From Marinobacterium zhoushanense (GTDB taxonomy: Bacteria; Pseudomonadota; Gammaproteobacteria; Pseudomonadales; Balneatricaceae), in contig NZ_BMIJ01000001.1 in NCBI RefSeq assembly GCF_014641945.1, positions 372,001 through 436,000 on the forward strand: a stretch of DNA of 64,000 bases, given 5' to 3'. A program made the translations under genes and the position numbers. Positions 62,232-64,000 of the stretch are shown piece after piece. The notes beneath the pieces were generated by a model. The model saw only the letters and a program-made list of their open reading frames with translations. It ran no database searches and was not told the DNA's origin. Each line of letters begins with the position of its first letter. The first letter of the stretch is position 1.

Positions 62232-63197
62232 TCACTTGAGCCAGGGCAGTTTGTCGAGGTCCACGTTGCCGCCGGTGATGATCACGCCGACGCGCTTGCC
62301 GCGGAAAACCTCCGGGTTCTTCAGGATGGTCGCCAGCGGTACGGCGCTGCTCGGCTCCATCACGATCTTCATCCGCTTCCAGATCAGCTTCATGGCATCG
62401 ACGATCTCCTCCTCGGTGGCGGTGAGGATGTCGGTGACATGGTTGCTGACGAAGTGCCAGGTCAGATCCTTCAGCGGCACCTTCAGGCCGTCGGCCACGG
62501 TCTCCGGCGCATCGTCGGCGATGATGTGGCCGGCACGGAAGGAGCGCGCGGCGTCATCCGCGTTGAGCGGCTCGGCAGCGTAGATCTTCACCTGCGGTGC
62601 GATGGTGGACAGGGTCAGGCAGGTGCCCGAGATCATGCCGCCACCGCCGATCGGTGCGATCACCGCGTCCAGGTTCTCCACCTGGGACAGCAGCTCCTTG
62701 GAGCAGGTCGCCTGGCCGGCGATAACGCGCGGATCGTTGTACGGGTGCACGAACTCGGCACCGGACTCGGCCACCACCTCGGCGAAGGTGGCTTCGCGTG
62801 AGCTGGTGGAGGGCTCGCACTCGACGATCTTGCCGCCGTAGCCGATCACCGCATCCTTCTTCGCCTGCGGCGCAGTACGCGGCATGACCACGGTGACCGG
62901 GATGCCGCGCTGGCCTGCCGCATAGGACAGGGACAGCGCGTGGTTACCGGAGGAGTGAGTGGCCACTCCGACCTTGGCCTGCTCTTCAGTCAGACCGAAC
63001 ACGGCGTTACAGGCGCCACGCACCTTGAACGCACCGGCCTTCTGGAAGTTCTCGCACTTGAAGAACAGCTCGGCGCCGGTCAGTTCGTTCAGGAACCGGG
63101 AGGTCAGCACCGGCGTTTCATGGATGTAGGGCTTGATCCGCTCATGGGCGATCAGTACATCGTCGTAAGTTGGAATCTTCATCGTTGTCTCGCTCAC
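62232..63197 (-). CDS. bhcB: Beta-hydroxyaspartate dehydratase BhcB
   Basis: The 321-residue fold-type II PLP enzyme has the cofactor Lys in CENFQKAGAFKVRGA, the SSGNHALSLSYAA loop and the PLP phosphate loop GGGGMISGTCL. It resembles serine/threonine dehydratases and eukaryotic serine racemase, the known relatives of erythro-3-hydroxyaspartate dehydratase. In the bhc order it should dehydrate beta-hydroxyaspartate to iminosuccinate. GTG at 63197 or ATG at 63182 can start the protein. Confidence 0.9.
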   Translation of the reverse strand: MSETTMKIPTYDDVLIAHERIKPYIHETPVLTSRFLNELTGAELFFKCENFQKAGAFKVRGACNAVFGLTEEQAKVGVATHSSGNHALSLSYAAGQRGIPVTVVMPRTAPQAKKDAVIGYGGKIVECEPSTSSREATFAEVVAESGAEFVHPYNDPRVIAGQATCSKELLSQVENLDAVIAPIGGGGMISGTCLTLSTIAPQVKIYAAEPLNADDAARSFRAGHIIADDAPETVADGLKVPLKDLTWHFVSNHVTDILTATEEEIVDAMKLIWKRMKIVMEPSSAVPLATILKNPEVFRGKRVGVIITGGNVDLDKLPWLK

Positions 63198-63218
63198 GGC
63201 ATACCTCTGTGATCGCAG

Positions 63219-64000
63219 TTATTGATTGGCAGCGGCGGTGGCGCGGTAGTACTCCTGCGCCGCCCGTACACCCGAGCCCAGCTCGATCGGATAGTTCAGA
63301 TCGGCCATCGCCATCTCGATGGTGGCAAGGCCCGACAGACACATAACGTCGGTCAGCATGCCCAGGTGGCCGATACGGAACGCCTTGCCGTTCATCTGGC
63401 CCAGGCCGATACCGAAGGAGACGCCGTAGGTGTTGAACGCGTGCTCAGTCAGCTTGTTGCTGTCGAACCCTTCCGGTACGTAGATGGCGCTAACGGTGTC
63501 GGAGTACAGCTCCGGCGACTTGGCGCACAGCTTCAGGCCCCAGGCGTCGACCGCCTTGCGTACACCCTCCGCCAGGCGGAAGTGACGGGCGTAAACATTC
63601 TCCAGCCCCTCTTCGAACAGCATCTTCAGGCTCTCGCGCATGCCGTAGATCAGCTGCAGCGGCGGCGTGTAGGGGAAGCCGCCGTTGGCGTTGGCCGCCA
63701 TCATGTCGCGGAAGTCGAAGAAGGTACGCGGCAGCGTCGCGGTCTCCATCGCCGCCAGCGCCTTCTGGCTAACGCCGAGGATCGCCATACCGGTGCTCAG
63801 CATGAAACCCTTCTGCGAGCCGGAAACCGCGATATCGACGCCCCACTTGTCCATCTCGAACGGCATGGAAGCCAGCGAACTTACGCAGTCGACGAACAGC
63901 ATGGCCGGGTGATTGGCGGCATCCATCGCACGGCGAACCGCCGCGATATCGCTCTTAACGCCGGTGGCGGTTTCGTTATGGGTCGCCAGCACTACCTTGA
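63219..64000 (-). CDS. bhcA: Aspartate-glyoxylate aminotransferase BhcA, 5' part cut by window edge
   Basis: Only the C-terminal 260 or so residues are present; the frame is open to the right edge. It has THNETATGV, VDCVSSLASMPFEMDKW with the cofactor Asp, SGSQKGFMLSTG with the PLP Lys, and the class V aminotransferase end (GLGQMNGKAFRIGHLG). The family includes serine-glyoxylate aminotransferases; followed by bhcB, bhcC and bhcD it is BhcA. It transfers the amino group of aspartate to glyoxylate, giving glycine and oxaloacetate. Confidence 0.88.
   Translation of the reverse strand, partial: KVVLATHNETATGVKSDIAAVRRAMDAANHPAMLFVDCVSSLASMPFEMDKWGVDIAVSGSQKGFMLSTGMAILGVSQKALAAMETATLPRTFFDFRDMMAANANGGFPYTPPLQLIYGMRESLKMLFEEGLENVYARHFRLAEGVRKAVDAWGLKLCAKSPELYSDTVSAIYVPEGFDSNKLTEHAFNTYGVSFGIGLGQMNGKAFRIGHLGMLTDVMCLSGLATIEMAMADLNYPIELGSGVRAAQEYYRATAAANQ

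Noticed and set aside
61314..62801. A 495-codon open frame on the plus strand opposite bhcC and bhcB
   Set aside because: It spans the antisense of two conserved genes and the gap between them, which is typical of GC-rich shadow frames.

Overview
The window looks like the chromosome of a GC-rich gammaproteobacterium. The glrK/qseG/glrR-type sensor operon, the PuuD/PuuE route of urate breakdown and the aromatic-degradation genes would suit a marine, Oceanospirillaceae-like bacterium, but the genus is inference. There are no rRNA or tRNA genes, no CRISPR array and no recognisable transposase or integrase. Both ends cut genes: an EF-hand protein on the left and bhcA on the right.

Layout. (1) 0.1-5.2 kb: a histidine kinase / lipoprotein / sigma54-dependent regulator operon, a PRC-barrel protein and a retropepsin-like protease. 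(2) 5.4-21.7 kb: a glycerophosphodiesterase and the first purine block. This block holds a urea transporter, a Tsx-like porin, 8-oxoguanine deaminase, two NCS2 permeases, XdhABC, guanine deaminase, a GntR/FCD regulator and a LysE exporter. (3) 21.8-24.4 kb: a MobA-type hydroxybenzoate monooxygenase divergent from a MarR regulator, followed by a decayed puuE fragment. (4) 24.6-46.7 kb: an aromatic/molybdenum block. It has a DUF1302-DUF1329-YCF48-RND-MFS-MoaA operon and an operon for extradiol dioxygenase, FAH hydrolase, a pyrogallol-transhydroxylase/resorcinol-hydroxylase-type molybdoenzyme, an acetoacetate-decarboxylase-like protein and an aldehyde dehydrogenase. Thiolase, acetoacetyl-CoA synthetase and a second GntR regulator follow. 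(5) 46.8-52.7 kb: the second purine block (HIU hydrolase, PuuE, UraD, allantoicase, AllA, PuuD, a RutR-like TetR). (6) 52.7-54.4 kb: a FAD oxidoreductase between tetR and a broken second copy of the tetR 3' end. (7) 54.8-58.4 kb: an AT-rich run of small same-strand genes separated by attC-like sites. I read this as an integron cassette cluster without integrase (CALIN); one cassette encodes a TIR protein. (8) 58.5-64 kb: bhcABCD, the beta-hydroxyaspartate cycle, with an ICL/PEP-mutase-family protein and a GlcG-like protein.

How it works together. Blocks 2 and 5 encode a complete route from guanine, 8-oxoguanine and xanthine through urate, HIU, OHCU, allantoin, allantoate and ureidoglycolate to glyoxylate and urea. 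Block 8 can assimilate that glyoxylate into oxaloacetate. Palindromes related to ATTGTATACAAT occur in the three main purine promoter regions and probably form the regulon of the first GntR protein. A different palindrome, TTTATCGATAAA, occurs in the promoter regions of block 4 and upstream of its own GntR gene. The aromatic block therefore appears to be a separately regulated unit placed inside a purine locus, and the dead puuE fragment near its edge supports this.

The most promising unusual systems are the molybdenum transhydroxylase-like enzyme coupled to oxygen-dependent ring cleavage, the purine-to-BHA-cycle linkage and the putative integrase-less cassette array.
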